Shown here piece by piece: positions 12,801 to 22,420 of a stretch of DNA of 64,000 bases (within the stretch, counting starts at the first letter, position 1; each line of letters opens with the position of its first letter). The stretch is from the NCBI RefSeq assembly GCF_036711975.1, contig NC_091972.1:8189001-8253000 (forward strand), written 5' to 3'. The notes beneath the pieces were generated by a model, which worked only from the letters and a program-made list of their open reading frames with translations, did not search any database and was not told where the DNA came from. A program made the translations under genes and the position numbers. This stretch comes from Onthophagus taurus (taxonomy: Eukaryota; Arthropoda; Insecta; Coleoptera; Scarabaeidae).

Positions 12801-13450
12801 ATTCCTGAATCCTGAAAAATGCTGTAAACTGGTGTTTTGGTATTATATCACAGAGATTTGACTACAGCTTTTTTAAACAACATCAAACAGCTTTTTCTAT
12901 TAGTCTTTAAATGATACATGAGGTTTGTTGATGAATTTTCATAATATATTTGTGAAACTTTAAAGATTAGTTATATTTATATTTTAGTGTTTCTATACTA
13001 ATGATATAAAACTATTTAATAATGTTATATTTGTTTTTAATCTTTGATTTATAATGAAACACCTCGAAGGACGACGAGCCAACTACGACATCGCCGTAAG
13101 TCGTTGAGGGGCGCGACACATGTAATAATGAGTGAAATTGTTTACCCTTAGTGACGTCAATGTTTGCCCTGTCGGACATATTGCGATCGTCGCCGGTAAT
13201 TTCCTGGAGGCGACGCGTGTCCTCCGCCGCTGCCGTCGCCTTCCTCCACCTTGTACACCGTCAAATATTGCCTGAATCTTTGCACCGAAAGGGGGTGGAT
13301 TGTCCGCCCCGCCCCAACTTTGCCCATTAAAAGCTTGAGGGGACAGAAAGACTCACCAAGCGGTAATATTAATGGGAGTGAGATAGTTTTATTAAACCGG
13401 TAAAGATCAAATGGATAGAGTAAAAATTAAACCTTCCTTTGTGTAATTTG
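9871..13450. other. Gene-free tract with a hairpin repeat and GC islands
   Basis: No coding region is supported. About 10,450-10,740 and 13,060-13,330 are GC-richer islands. The second includes a TGACGTCA site near 13,152 and CpG-rich runs, and may be a regulatory element or the promoter of a gene I cannot see. A short imperfect hairpin (GCAGAGG/CCTCTGC) lies near 12,350-12,385. The frame at 11,879-12,127 is unconvincing. Confidence 0.4.
11260..11666. repeat. Two tandem CTAG-rich hairpins plus a pogo-like end
   Basis: Two inverted repeats follow each other, centred near 11,347 and 11,505. Each reads CTAG-rich arm, TTTAGCC, a short loop, CGGCTAAA, then the complementary CTAG-rich arm. The right side ends in the same TATAACGGACAC...TTTACTGTA terminus as the element at 6911-8609. 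This is a compact member of that family lacking the 191-bp array. A related fragment (TATGGCTAAATCCGAATG) lies near 43,160. Confidence 0.75.
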
Positions 13451-13612
13451 GCATTTATTAATTTGTTATTAGATAAAAGCTAGATCATTTGTACACATAC
13501 ATAAAATAATATGCATAAAAATATTGTACTGCTTCTTTTTTCGCAAACTTTCTGGCTTTTACTAAAAAACACCCCTAAAACAATCACGGCGTTCTTCTTA
13601 ATTAAAGAAAAT

Positions 13613-14302
13613 TTACCAAACCCACTTCTTTTCTCTACGACCAGGTCTTCTGCCAGATTTACTACTTGGCATTTCGATACCTTCGCCAGTAAGCGGATTT
13701 CTAGCTGATAAAGACGTTTGTTGATAGGTTCGTACTTCCTCAAATGGATTAGGTGTTGCAGCTGGGACTTCACCCGCTGTGTCTCTCGTAGGACTCATAA
13801 TTGGTTCTTGTTGTTGATAATGAAGTTGATTAGGTAATGTTGCTCCTCCAACAGGACTCATAATAGGTTCCTGTGGTTGTTGATAATGAAGATGATTAGG
13901 AATTGTTCCTGCTCCAATAGGACTCATAATAGGTTCTAGCGGTTGTTGATGATAATGATGTTCTTGTGGGAGATCTAAATTTGAATAAGCCTGGCGTAAC
14001 TCCGGTTCGGTTATCTCCTGATATTCTTCCGGAATCTTTTGTACATTTTCGTACGATGCGGTTTCAGAAAGTTTTGTCGGTATTTCAGTTGGACTGTTTG
14101 GTTCACTGTAAAGGGTTTCTGGTGGTATGTAATTATTTACATTATTATTTCCCATACAACCAAACGGGAAAACACTAGTATTCATTTCTCTATGCCTTCG
14201 AATCCGCCCCGACGGTGATCCTGCAATTGAATAAATTTGTTGGTTTACGCCGCCGGGGGCCATTTTTTCCAAGCAAAAGATGTCACTCGTATTTTTATGC
14301 AT
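13613..14302 (-). CDS. Jupiter-like (JPT/HN1 family) microtubule-associated protein, putative
   Basis: This single open frame encodes 229 aa that are polar and probably disordered. Three features recall the Jupiter/JPT family: an N-terminal PGG motif followed by a hydrophobic patch (residues ~16-24), a basic REMNTSVF stretch (~38-45) resembling the family's KNRMxSNIF, and RNPLTGEG near residue 200, as in Drosophila Jupiter (RNPVTGEGY). Known members bind microtubules or are small cytosolic or nuclear proteins; that role here is inference. Between ~118 and 172 there are three imperfect copies of a 24-28-residue unit centred on EPIMSP, rich in His, Tyr and Gln. The C-terminus is strongly basic. 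The start could also be the Met at MAPGG, 13 codons in. A minus-strand AATAAA lies near 13,455. It could instead be an unrelated lineage-specific protein. Confidence 0.6.
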   Translation of the reverse strand: MHKNTSDIFCLEKMAPGGVNQQIYSIAGSPSGRIRRHREMNTSVFPFGCMGNNNVNNYIPPETLYSEPNSPTEIPTKLSETASYENVQKIPEEYQEITEPELRQAYSNLDLPQEHHYHQQPLEPIMSPIGAGTIPNHLHYQQPQEPIMSPVGGATLPNQLHYQQQEPIMSPTRDTAGEVPAATPNPFEEVRTYQQTSLSARNPLTGEGIEMPSSKSGRRPGRREKKWVW

Positions 14303-14835
14303 TTTGATGTTTACGTTTAAACAAATGCGATTATCACTCTAGATTATATGTCAAACTATTTAAAATGTCAAAGCAACAAAAAAATCTTGTAATAAATAAA
14401 ACAAAAATTAAAACGTTTTGAATGTAGATCTTTTTCAAAAAAAAATCGACTGTACAATTGATACACATTGATCGTACCAATCAAAAGCAGAAAATATCTG
14501 TTGTGAAAAAATTGCAAAAAAGTAGTCTAGAGGAAAAAATGCCAGAAATAATATAGACAGATTTAAAATTAATGAATAACTGGATACATAAAAGACATCA
14601 TACGGAGAAACCAGCATATCATCACCTGAGAATTATTTTGAACTATGTCTAAAACATAATCTTACTTTGTGCAATTATATTGTACCAAGTACTAATGATA
14701 AAAGCGTGACATAAGACTTGGTACCACTAATCTTAACATGAATTTAGATATAGCTTGGAATCACAACCATGAAAGAAAAACGATCTGAAACTTTTTAATC
14801 CAAATTACTCCTTTGTAGACAGACTTGGTTCAAAA
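14303..14835. other. Upstream region of the Jupiter-like gene
   Basis: This AT-rich stretch presumably holds the 5' UTR and promoter of the minus-strand gene. No specific motif stands out. Confidence 0.3.
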
Positions 14836-15110
14836 TAATACTCAAGTGACGATATGTCAACGGAAAGTAAAGTCCGAATATATAAAACCTATCTAAGACT
14901 GCAGACTACTTATGCTGCAGATATGAATAGAAATAGGAAAAACAAAACAAATAATAAGATCGGTCAAAATATATTGTTGAGGAGCAGCACAGTACGAGAT
15001 GATTCAGAGTCCAGAATATGATGAGGTCCTGGAATGAACAGAAATGAAAAGATAAGATTTATAGAATGTCTGCGAAAACGGAAGAATGAGAAATTTTGTT
15101 ACCAATAGAA
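14836..15110 (+). pseudogene. Non-LTR endonuclease-reverse transcriptase remnant
   Basis: The plus strand reads MSTESKVRIYKTYLRL then TYAADMNR, which matches the MSTKSKLRIYKTxIRPxLTYAAE region downstream of the reverse-transcriptase core in RTE-type elements. The frame shifts and stops soon after, with scraps such as SWNEQK and RMSAKTEE consistent with the following RRxEWNxHIxRM block. It is a dead fragment. Confidence 0.65.
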
Positions 15111-17990
15111 TTGGAAATTTGGCCCTTGGAATAACATTGTCCAAGGGCAATTGCAAACAGTAAATGCTTGCATTAAAATCAATCTAGAGTAGCAATTTTT
15201 CTTTCTCACCACCATGGGCATCGATAGGCAGAATAGATAAATAATAAGATAATGAAACTCTTGTTTATATCCCTCATATCTAAGTATCAGCCTCTTCGCA
15301 AAGGTTTTGTGTAGAATAAAATTCGTCAGATTGTAGTTTAGTCATCAAATATTTTGGATTGGCGGAAATCAAAAATTTGACCCATACTACTAATTGCATA
15401 ATTGCAAAACTGTACGAATAGTGGAACCCTGTTCATTAACCATGCAGCAAAGACTAAAGGAATGTCATCGATTTTAATATATTTTATTCACTTTAAAAAA
15501 GTGGTTGTTCGGATATTCTTAAACACTGTGAACAACGCGGGATATCAAACACCTTCTACCGTTTAAGACCCCTAAATAGACATCACTTCCGCTGATAATC
15601 CTAGGGGCGGTTGCAAATTTAACGGAGCTTTGTCCTCTTTGACACCTGGCCAGCCCTCGCCCGGCGAAGCTGTTTTTATTACACCCTGTGTGACTTTTCA
15701 GGGGGTTTCTATAATAGTAATTTATCAGACGATGGCGCGCGGGGACATGACTTATATAGGAGCCGGTGTATTATGTGTGTTCCTCGACAAAGATTCAAAT
15801 ACAGGAGTTTACAAATGTTCTAAGGTTCCGAAGTCGCCGACCGTTCTTTTATTCAGCCAAAACGTTTTGTCACGGTCCATTGTAACAACGTCTAAACGAA
15901 CAATGGTTAACAAATATTGGTACACGATTACATTCAATCAAATTGTAATAGTAGTGGAGGTTGAACTTACACACCCACACAATCATCACCTTTTACAATT
16001 AGAAAAAATCGTCTTACTATTATTAACTTTTTATATTTCAAAAGCTAACAAATCCCCCTTTTAATTCTGTTTGTTTGCAACACTATAAAGTAAGTTACGT
16101 GCACGTTTCAGTATTAAAGCCAAGTTAGCATGTATAGGTTGACGTAATAACAACAGATCCGGACCCGATTCGAATCGGGGCTATTTACATTCGCGACTGA
16201 TTTGCAAATATTTGACCCTGTTGACTGTTACCTGGTTGCTTGCAGAACTAGCAGAGTTAGAACTGACAGAAACACGTGACCGACAGGTTAGCGTGGGTTC
16301 TAGGAATCCGTGGAACTGGAAAGGCGTTTGTGGCGGTCCGGGTTAAAACGAAGGGGGTTAAAAAGGACGCTGCGAATGGCCGGTCCCGGGTCTTTTATTG
16401 TCACGATTGCACCGCAAACATCAAATATGTACTTAATACACACATATGCGTGTCTGTCGGGGCCTTTATCATCGCGCGGCCCTTTTTTCTTTAACTCCGC
16501 AGCGCGTGACGGAATGTGGTCTTATCTTTTTCTAAACCAACCTATAAAAACCATTTATTGCAAATTTTTAAAACTCGATTATTCTTTTTTTGGGAAAATA
16601 TTAAAAGGTAGAGATTTTTAATATAAACGCCGTATTTGCAAAATGAAATGAATATTTAATTTATAAATACATAATTAATTTTCGTCGACGGAGCCGTGCT
16701 TAAGTTTCCATTTAAAACTCTCGTACTCGCGAAAACTCGAAAAGGGTTGCGAGGAGCGAAGATGACGCAAAGCAAACAGAGAAGACGCTTCCTTAATTAA
16801 TAAACTTCTGCTAATGAAAGAAATAATTAATTTCACCCCCCTCCTATCCACTACTTCTTGTTAAGGCACGGCTCGCACCATTTTCGTTTAAGACACCAAA
16901 GAAACTTTTCCTTTATGTATACAAATCCCGATAGTTTTCAACTGATAACAGATTCATTATTATCCTTAATTAAATCAAAAATCAGATTTATAATTTATTT
17001 TAAACATTAATGAACAATTTTACTCTTACAAAGTTAGGTTTTAACACCAAATATTGAAAAATAGATTGTAAGATGTAACAAATTTTATCCATATTTTATG
17101 TTAAAAACCTTCATCTTTGGTCAATTGAACAAAGCATACATATAGGTCCATATAGGTTATACTTTCTAATTATATTCCATTTTCAGAATACTCATACATT
17201 TTTATCTATAATCCATTCGCAAAACTTCTTCGAAATCTTGAGTACCGTTTTAAAATTAAATCAATATGATATGGCAGTGGTGTAGAAAATATGATTTGAG
17301 AGATAATATTGGGTGGATAACATCTAACAAGTCCATGTGGTTCCCCCGAAGTAATACCCTAAAGAGGTTTTTACTGGGTAGTAAATTGTTATTGCCAGAT
17401 TGCGCCAAAAAAGAGATTCTTTATTAAATATATTTTGATTATAATTTGCTGTGTTATTTCTTATTTTTTTAAATTTATTGAATTGCAATAAAATTACCAA
17501 AGTAAACTTAAATGTAGGCAACCTAACTTACACCCTTTAACACCAGCTACAAATTATGGTAAAAACACAATCAGAAAAAGCACATTCATGAAGTAACTTT
17601 TATGAATACTAAATTTCTCTATTTAATAATTTTTTATACTTTATAGATACATAAATACATAAATGTCACAAAGATGTTGCAGTTTACTACAAGATAAAAA
17701 ACTGTACAAAAAAAAATTTGACGTAACGCATCAAAATTTGATTTTTATATCCAAATATAAGAAAATTTTATATAAATAATATCTCCAACATATCTACAAA
17801 ATTACAACTCCAAGAAACACAAAAGAAATAGCAAAATTCCTTTTACAGATATCTACATTACCACTTCCCCAAATAATAACATCAAAATAACCTAACCTGT
17901 ATTTTCTTAAAAAATATGTCAAATTACAAGAACAAAGTTCTATAAATGAAGACTCTACTTGTAAAAATATAAAAGGTCAGTCTTATTTTA
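15111..17990. other. Intergenic tract with GC-richer islands
   Basis: No gene is recognised. About 15,500-15,740 and 16,140-16,510 are GC-richer and may be regulatory. Open frames at 15,630-16,064 and 16,276-16,621 have no recognisable features. The last 1 kb before IBA57 is very AT-rich. Confidence 0.4.
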
Positions 17991-17996
17991 TTGATA

Positions 17997-19064
17997 ATGA
18001 ACCGTTTAATGAAGTTTAGTCACTTGGTAAAACGTTATTCAACAAATATTTCGACGAAAGTAATAGAAAAATTATCGAACCGTACCATACTACGAATATC
18101 TGGAAGTGAAGTTGACGATTATGTACAAGGTTTAATAACGAACGATATTAATCATTTAAAATATGGAGGATCTATGTATACGTTCTTTTTAAATACGAAA
18201 GGTCGCGTAATGTACGATGCGATCGTTTATAAATCGCATGAAAATGATACTTATTTAATTGAATGCGATTTGAACGAATCCGAAAAATTACTAAAACACT
18301 TAAAGATGTATAAGCTGAGAAAAAAGGTTGATGTCGTTAGTTTAAAAGATGAATTAGATGTATATGCCATGTATGATCCAACAAATATTGCTATTAAAAA
18401 AGAATCTGTTATAACAGATGGTTTAGAGGGGTTGATAGCTCCATGCGATGTTTTAGCAGAGAGTTTTCCTAAAGAATCAAAAACAATGACTGTGTTTAGA
18501 GATTTATATATTTATAGAGACCCCAGAATGTTTATGTTGGGCTCCAGAATAATTTGTCCTCAACATATTGATATAAACCAACAGATTACACAAATTCATC
18601 CCGTTTCTTTTTCCACTGAGAAAAATAATTATAAATGGTTTAGATATTTATTAGGAGTTGGGGAAGGCGTTGAGGATTTACCACCAGGAAATTGCTTTCC
18701 TTTAGAAGCAAATTGTGACTATTTACATGGAGTTAGTTTTCATAAAGGATGCTATATTGGGCAAGAACTTACAGCAAGAACTTATCATACTGGAATTGTT
18801 CGAAAAAGACTTATGCCTTTATATTTTACAAAAATACCAACTGAAGTTATTAATAACAATAATGAAAATATCATATTTGACAATGTAAATTTGGGAAAAT
18901 TACGAGGTATTGAGGGTAATGTTGGTTTGGCACTTTTAAGAATCTCAAAATGTTTGGAAATTGGAGATATTTCGATTGGCGATGGTCTTTGCTATACATC
19001 TAAACCAATTTGGTGGCCGGTTGAGCTTCCTAAAGAAAAATTGAGCGTACAAAAAAATGATTGA
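17997..19064 (+). CDS. IBA57: Mitochondrial iron-sulfur cluster assembly factor IBA57
   Basis: This intronless frame of 355 aa belongs to the GcvT/YgfZ folate-binding-like family. IBA57 works with ISCA1 and ISCA2 in the mitochondrial matrix to build [4Fe-4S] clusters for aconitase, lipoyl synthase and respiratory complexes. The first ~20 residues are basic and hydroxylated without acids, as in a mitochondrial presequence. The folate-fold opening (around RTILRISGSEVDDYVQGLIT, residues ~32-51) and the family signature KGCYIGQELTAR (~250-261, with the conserved Cys at about 252) are both present. Length matches animal IBA57 (~350 aa). I take ATG at 17,997 as the start; an upstream in-frame TTG is not a credible eukaryotic start. 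The stop is followed by AATAAA at about 19,070. CDPF1 follows on the same strand after 111 bp. Confidence 0.95.
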   Translation: MNRLMKFSHLVKRYSTNISTKVIEKLSNRTILRISGSEVDDYVQGLITNDINHLKYGGSMYTFFLNTKGRVMYDAIVYKSHENDTYLIECDLNESEKLLKHLKMYKLRKKVDVVSLKDELDVYAMYDPTNIAIKKESVITDGLEGLIAPCDVLAESFPKESKTMTVFRDLYIYRDPRMFMLGSRIICPQHIDINQQITQIHPVSFSTEKNNYKWFRYLLGVGEGVEDLPPGNCFPLEANCDYLHGVSFHKGCYIGQELTARTYHTGIVRKRLMPLYFTKIPTEVINNNNENIIFDNVNLGKLRGIEGNVGLALLRISKCLEIGDISIGDGLCYTSKPIWWPVELPKEKLSVQKND

Positions 19065-19175
19065 TTGTTTAAATAAATTACTGTGCTTATTTTTTGTATG
19101 ATACTAGTCATGATATATTTTTATTAAATAAAAATTGTTTTAAAAAAATAGACTTTAAATTTCCTTTTCAGAATA

Positions 19176-19580
19176 ATGGAAAACAAAGTTAAATTAGAAG
19201 ATATCAAGGAAGAAGATGATCCTAAACTTTCAAATACTGATTTAGAAAAAGTTGAAAAACCTAAAGAAAGATTATATTTTCAATGTTCTTTGTGTTCCAT
19301 GCGCGAAGAATGTGATTATTTTGGCATGAATCCACCATTTACGAATAAATACCTGTTAAAAGAGGATGTATACATCCTAGAAGATCCATTTGTACCCCCA
19401 AAAACTGGGCAATTTATTATTTTGGGTTCTGTTTGTGTTAAGTGTAAAAAGGGCGTTTGTAAAGATGGTGAATGTAGTTTATATTTTGATGGAACTTTTT
19501 GTATGAAGTGTGCCAAGGATTCTTTAAGTTCTTTTCCTAAACCTATTCAAGATAAAATTAATAAAATTGTAATGAAGTAG
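19176..19580 (+). CDS. CDPF1: Cysteine-rich DPF motif domain-containing protein 1 (CDPF1)
   Basis: The product is 134 aa. After an acidic, lysine-rich N-terminus (~30 residues) come the CDPF1 features: CSLCSMREECDYFG (~38-51), the EDPF motif (residues ~70-73), SVCVKCKKGVC (~86-96), CSLYFDGTFCMKCA (~100-113). The paired CxxC sets suggest zinc binding. The family's molecular function is not established. A polypyrimidine tract and AG acceptor (TTCCTTTTCAG) lie immediately upstream of the start codon, so the mRNA probably has an untranslated first exon spliced to this single coding exon. It faces the aminotransferase gene tail to tail, with only 46 bp between the stop codons. Confidence 0.93.
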   Translation: MENKVKLEDIKEEDDPKLSNTDLEKVEKPKERLYFQCSLCSMREECDYFGMNPPFTNKYLLKEDVYILEDPFVPPKTGQFIILGSVCVKCKKGVCKDGECSLYFDGTFCMKCAKDSLSSFPKPIQDKINKIVMK

Positions 19581-19585
19581 AAATA

Positions 19586-19606
19586 GTTTTTATTTATTAA
19601 TAAAAT
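19586..19606. terminator. Overlapping convergent poly(A) signals
   Basis: A plus-strand AATAAA at 19,599-19,604 serves CDPF1. Minus-strand AATAAA motifs (TTTATT on the plus strand at 19,589-19,594 and 19,593-19,598) would lie inside or just past the CDPF1 3' end and serve the opposing aminotransferase gene. If used, the two transcripts overlap at their 3' ends. Confidence 0.6.
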
Positions 19607-19626
19607 TTTTTGACAAAGTTATCAAA

Positions 19627-20886
19627 CTATTTTAATTTTTCCAAAATTTCTTTTGTTTTCATTAAATCTTCTTCACTTTTGATAAAACATAACCTCACAA
19701 AATTCTCTCCTATATTCTTATTTAAATCGCTATAAAAAGCAGATGGAGGAATCCCCAAAATACCAACATTTTTACACAACCACTTCGTAAATTTATAATC
19801 TTTAAACTCATCTTCTTCTTGATCTAAATTAATTTTTCCCGCCAAATTTGACCAGTCGGCTAAAATAAAGTATCCTCCATCAGGTATAGATGGAACCATT
19901 CCAATTTTTTGAAAAATATCCACCATAAAATCGCGTTTTTTCTTCAATTCATTTGACATTTTAGCAAAATAACTTTCATTCGAATTGAGCTTTTCAAACT
20001 CTTTTTCTAAAACGATCGCTATTGCTTCTTGTATTGGCGTTGTGCAAGTATAAACGCAGTTTTGATGTACTACTTGGGCGTTTCTTAAAACTTTTTGACC
20101 ACCATAAATCCAACCAACGCGCCAGCCGGTAACACTAAATGTTTTTCCAGCCGAACCAATTGTTAAAGTACGTTCGAACATTCCAGGTAAAGTTGATATT
20201 CTTACGTGTTTTGATGGCTCATACACTAAAAACTCGTAAACTTCATCGGAAATACATAAAACATTATATTTTATACATAAATTTGCAATCATTTCTAATT
20301 CGGAAAGCGTAAATACTTTTCCTAAAGGATTATGAGGTGTATTTAAAATAATTAATTTCGTCTTTTTATTAAATAATTTCTCTAATTCATCAGGATCTAA
20401 AACCCAATCATTCGAAGTAATCAAATTTTTATTTTTTTGATTTTTTAATCTCAAAGGAATGAATTTAGCAACGCCACCAGCAATTTTAATCATTGGTCCA
20501 TATAAATCAAAATAAGGTTCAATAATAATCGCTTCGTCTCCCTCATCAATATGACCAGTAATCGCCGAATACAAAGCTTGTTGGGCTCCATTTGTAACTA
20601 AAAATTCAGTTTGACCGTTTAAATTTCTTTGTAACAATTTCGAATACAATTTAGTTAAAATCGAAATTAATCGTGGATGTCCATATCCTCGAGTGTATTG
20701 GTGAAGATTGGTGTTGGGACTGTTTGCTACTTCAAAAAGTGCTTTAGTAATTTCTTCGGGTGGGTGAAAATTTGGAAAACCCATTCCTAGATTTAGCGGC
20801 TTATAATCGATCGCTAAACGATTATATTCATCCCAAACACTTTTACCGAATCCACAAAATCTGTGCGGCAACGCGAACTTATCCAT
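19627..20886 (-). CDS. Kynurenine--oxoglutarate transaminase / cysteine-S-conjugate beta-lyase (KYAT family)
   Basis: This intronless gene encodes 419 aa and is a fold-type I PLP aminotransferase of the KYAT1/KYAT3 group. These enzymes transaminate kynurenine to kynurenic acid, 3-hydroxykynurenine to xanthurenic acid, or glutamine and other amino acids. Visible features are the N-terminal substrate loop LNLGMGFPNF (~32-41), QYTRGYGHPRL (~63-73), TNGAQQAL (~98-105), the NTPHNPLGK asparagine motif (~182-190), SDEVYEF (~213-219), and SAGKTFSVTGWRVGW with the PLP-binding lysine at about residue 248. The arginine binding the substrate carboxylate is expected in the FVRLCF segment near the C-terminus. 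No mitochondrial presequence is evident, so the protein is probably cytosolic. Which paralogue (KYAT1 or KYAT3) it corresponds to cannot be settled by eye. It converges on CDPF1. Confidence 0.94.
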   Translation of the reverse strand: MDKFALPHRFCGFGKSVWDEYNRLAIDYKPLNLGMGFPNFHPPEEITKALFEVANSPNTNLHQYTRGYGHPRLISILTKLYSKLLQRNLNGQTEFLVTNGAQQALYSAITGHIDEGDEAIIIEPYFDLYGPMIKIAGGVAKFIPLRLKNQKNKNLITSNDWVLDPDELEKLFNKKTKLIILNTPHNPLGKVFTLSELEMIANLCIKYNVLCISDEVYEFLVYEPSKHVRISTLPGMFERTLTIGSAGKTFSVTGWRVGWIYGGQKVLRNAQVVHQNCVYTCTTPIQEAIAIVLEKEFEKLNSNESYFAKMSNELKKKRDFMVDIFQKIGMVPSIPDGGYFILADWSNLAGKINLDQEEDEFKDYKFTKWLCKNVGILGIPPSAFYSDLNKNIGENFVRLCFIKSEEDLMKTKEILEKLK

Positions 20887-21304
20887 TTTCAGACGATGAA
20901 GTAAACACGCGATTTTGCAAAAAAATCTTGTTTAAACTGTTGTTAAAACTGAATGTAGCGCGATACTTTTTTTTGATAAGCTATCAGTAAATTTGATTAC
21001 TTTTAATCATTGTAAACACCATTGTAAAGTTGCAAGTTGTTGTAATTAGGTTGTAAATTTGGTTTTTTTTTTGTAAATGTTTTATTGTAAACAAGAGAAA
21101 TGATAAGCAGTTTTCTTATCACATTGGAATGTAGAAAACTGTAAAAAAGAAGGTTACTTTAATGTTGATGTTAATTATTTTTTTTATGTACTTCCATGAT
21201 GTGTTTGTTCCTTCTTAATTATAACGCTGTCCTAACTTACATATTGTTTTTTGAAAAAAAATTAAATTCTGGTGTTACCTTTTAATTATTTTGCAAAGTT
21301 CGTA
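20887..21304. other. Upstream region of the aminotransferase gene
   Basis: This AT-rich region presumably holds the minus-strand 5' UTR and promoter. TGATAAG/CTATC GATA-type sites occur near 20,975. Nothing else is recognisable. Confidence 0.35.
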
Positions 21305-21690
21305 AACTGGTAAGACTTTCTTATGCTAACTGAGCAGGATCAATAAGCCCATAAACATCTCATAAATATAAGCACCTTTCCAAGACAAGACATTTCCTGT
21401 CCTCTTTGTTCTAGGCAGTTGCAATCCAATACTTCTAAAGCCGTGTGTCCACTACCAAGTTTTCTTGCGGAAGTCACTTCTGGAAGCAACTTCCGCAAGA
21501 AAACTTGGTAGTGGACACACGGCTTAAGGTCGTCTGCCCATCGGGTCGGTAATCTACTCCGGCTGTGTTTATTCACCCTAGGTCAGCATTTCTGAATTTT
21601 CTTCGTCCACCTACCATCTGGTAATCTAACCACATCTCCATTTCAGCTTTACGATACGCACAATGATATCGTCTACGCCTATTCTTAATG
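21305..21690 (-). pseudogene. Non-LTR reverse-transcriptase C-terminal remnant, interrupted by a MITE
   Basis: Minus-strand frames give KLKWR (near 21,640), then RSRLPTRWADDLK (about 21,532-21,571), then after the interruption WIATAQNKEDRKCL (near 21,400). These match consecutive blocks of RTE-type elements (KLKWxGHIxRxxDGRW, GRPxxRWxDDLK, WxxxAQDRxxWRxLxEAYV). The blocks lie in different frames with stops, so it is dead. The 86-bp palindrome at 21,439-21,524 splits it after the DDLK block. Confidence 0.7.
21436..21527. mobile_element. 86-bp near-palindromic MITE with TAA target-site duplication
   Basis: The element at 21,439-21,524 is a hairpin: the arms at 21,438-21,474 and 21,489-21,525 are perfect 37-bp reverse complements around a 14-bp spacer. 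It is bounded by TAA on both sides (21,436-21,438 and 21,525-21,527). A 3-bp TAA/TTA duplication is typical of PIF/Harbinger elements. The terminus AGCCGTGTGTCCAC resembles the Harbinger-like terminus AGCTAAGTGTCCAC at 44,763. Perfect arms imply a recent insertion or high structural constraint. Confidence 0.9.
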
Positions 21691-21775
21691 AAAAAATCAT
21701 TTGGACTCTACTTAACAGATCCCATAGAAGCAAAATCTATTATTATGTCTTTGAATAATACACATAGGATGGGTT

Positions 21776-22420
21776 ATGAAGAAATTCCAATCTCTAAAAA
21801 GAAACTTTCTAAAAAATAGCAGAACCCTTGAGCAGAGTCATAACTGCTCTTTCAATTCAGCAATATTTCCGATAAATCTGGAAAAAACCATAGTAAAACC
21901 GCTTTATAAGAAAGTAAATAAATCAGATCGGCCATTTGTACTAATTCCAAAGACTTAAAGATTACGTTACTAAGGACCAAATACTTAACCAGTCCCAAAC
22001 GCAATTTTCCAGTTATTAGAACGAATAAAAACTGGAATTAATAACAACGATCGTATCAGTTGTATAATTGGACCTAACTAAAGCATTTGACAGTGTCCAC
22101 CATGATATCTTATTGAAAAAGTTGGAAGCTATAGGGGATACGAGAACTTACACTTGGAGTGGTTCAGATCTTACTTGTCTTACTACTAACTTGATCTTAC
22201 TTGTTACTTGTTCATGATCAAACTGGTTCTGAAGTTACTTCAGGCTGGACAAAGGTTCTGCGAGGCGTCCCACAAGGATCAATATTGAGACCTTTCCTTT
22301 TTATCCTATACATCAATGATCTTCCTGAAGTGATAGAGGATCTACTAATCCTTTTTGCTGATGACTCCACTGCAGTATTAACTACAAAAACTGAGAAAGA
22401 AACAGGGGCGGACCGTTGTA
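21776..22420 (+). pseudogene. Non-LTR reverse-transcriptase remnant with the palm-domain core
   Basis: Plus-strand frames give LTKAFDSVHHDILLKKLEAIG (about 22,075-22,135, with the first catalytic Asp region), then RGVPQGSILRPFLFILYINDLP (22,264-22,327) and LFADDS (about 22,351-22,369), the ADD catalytic motif of Jockey/CR1-type elements. Frameshifts and stops separate the blocks. Upstream, about 21,776-21,958 reads VKPLYKK, matching the preceding IPLxK block. No complete element remains. Confidence 0.85.

Noticed and set aside
16155-16185. tRNA-like T-arm (CCCGATTCGAATCGGG)
   Set aside because: It is simply a palindrome; no matching acceptor, D-arm or anticodon arm can be drawn around it.
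17991-17996. Start of IBA57 at an upstream TTG
   Set aside because: Non-ATG initiation is not expected; ATG follows six bases later and begins a good presequence.
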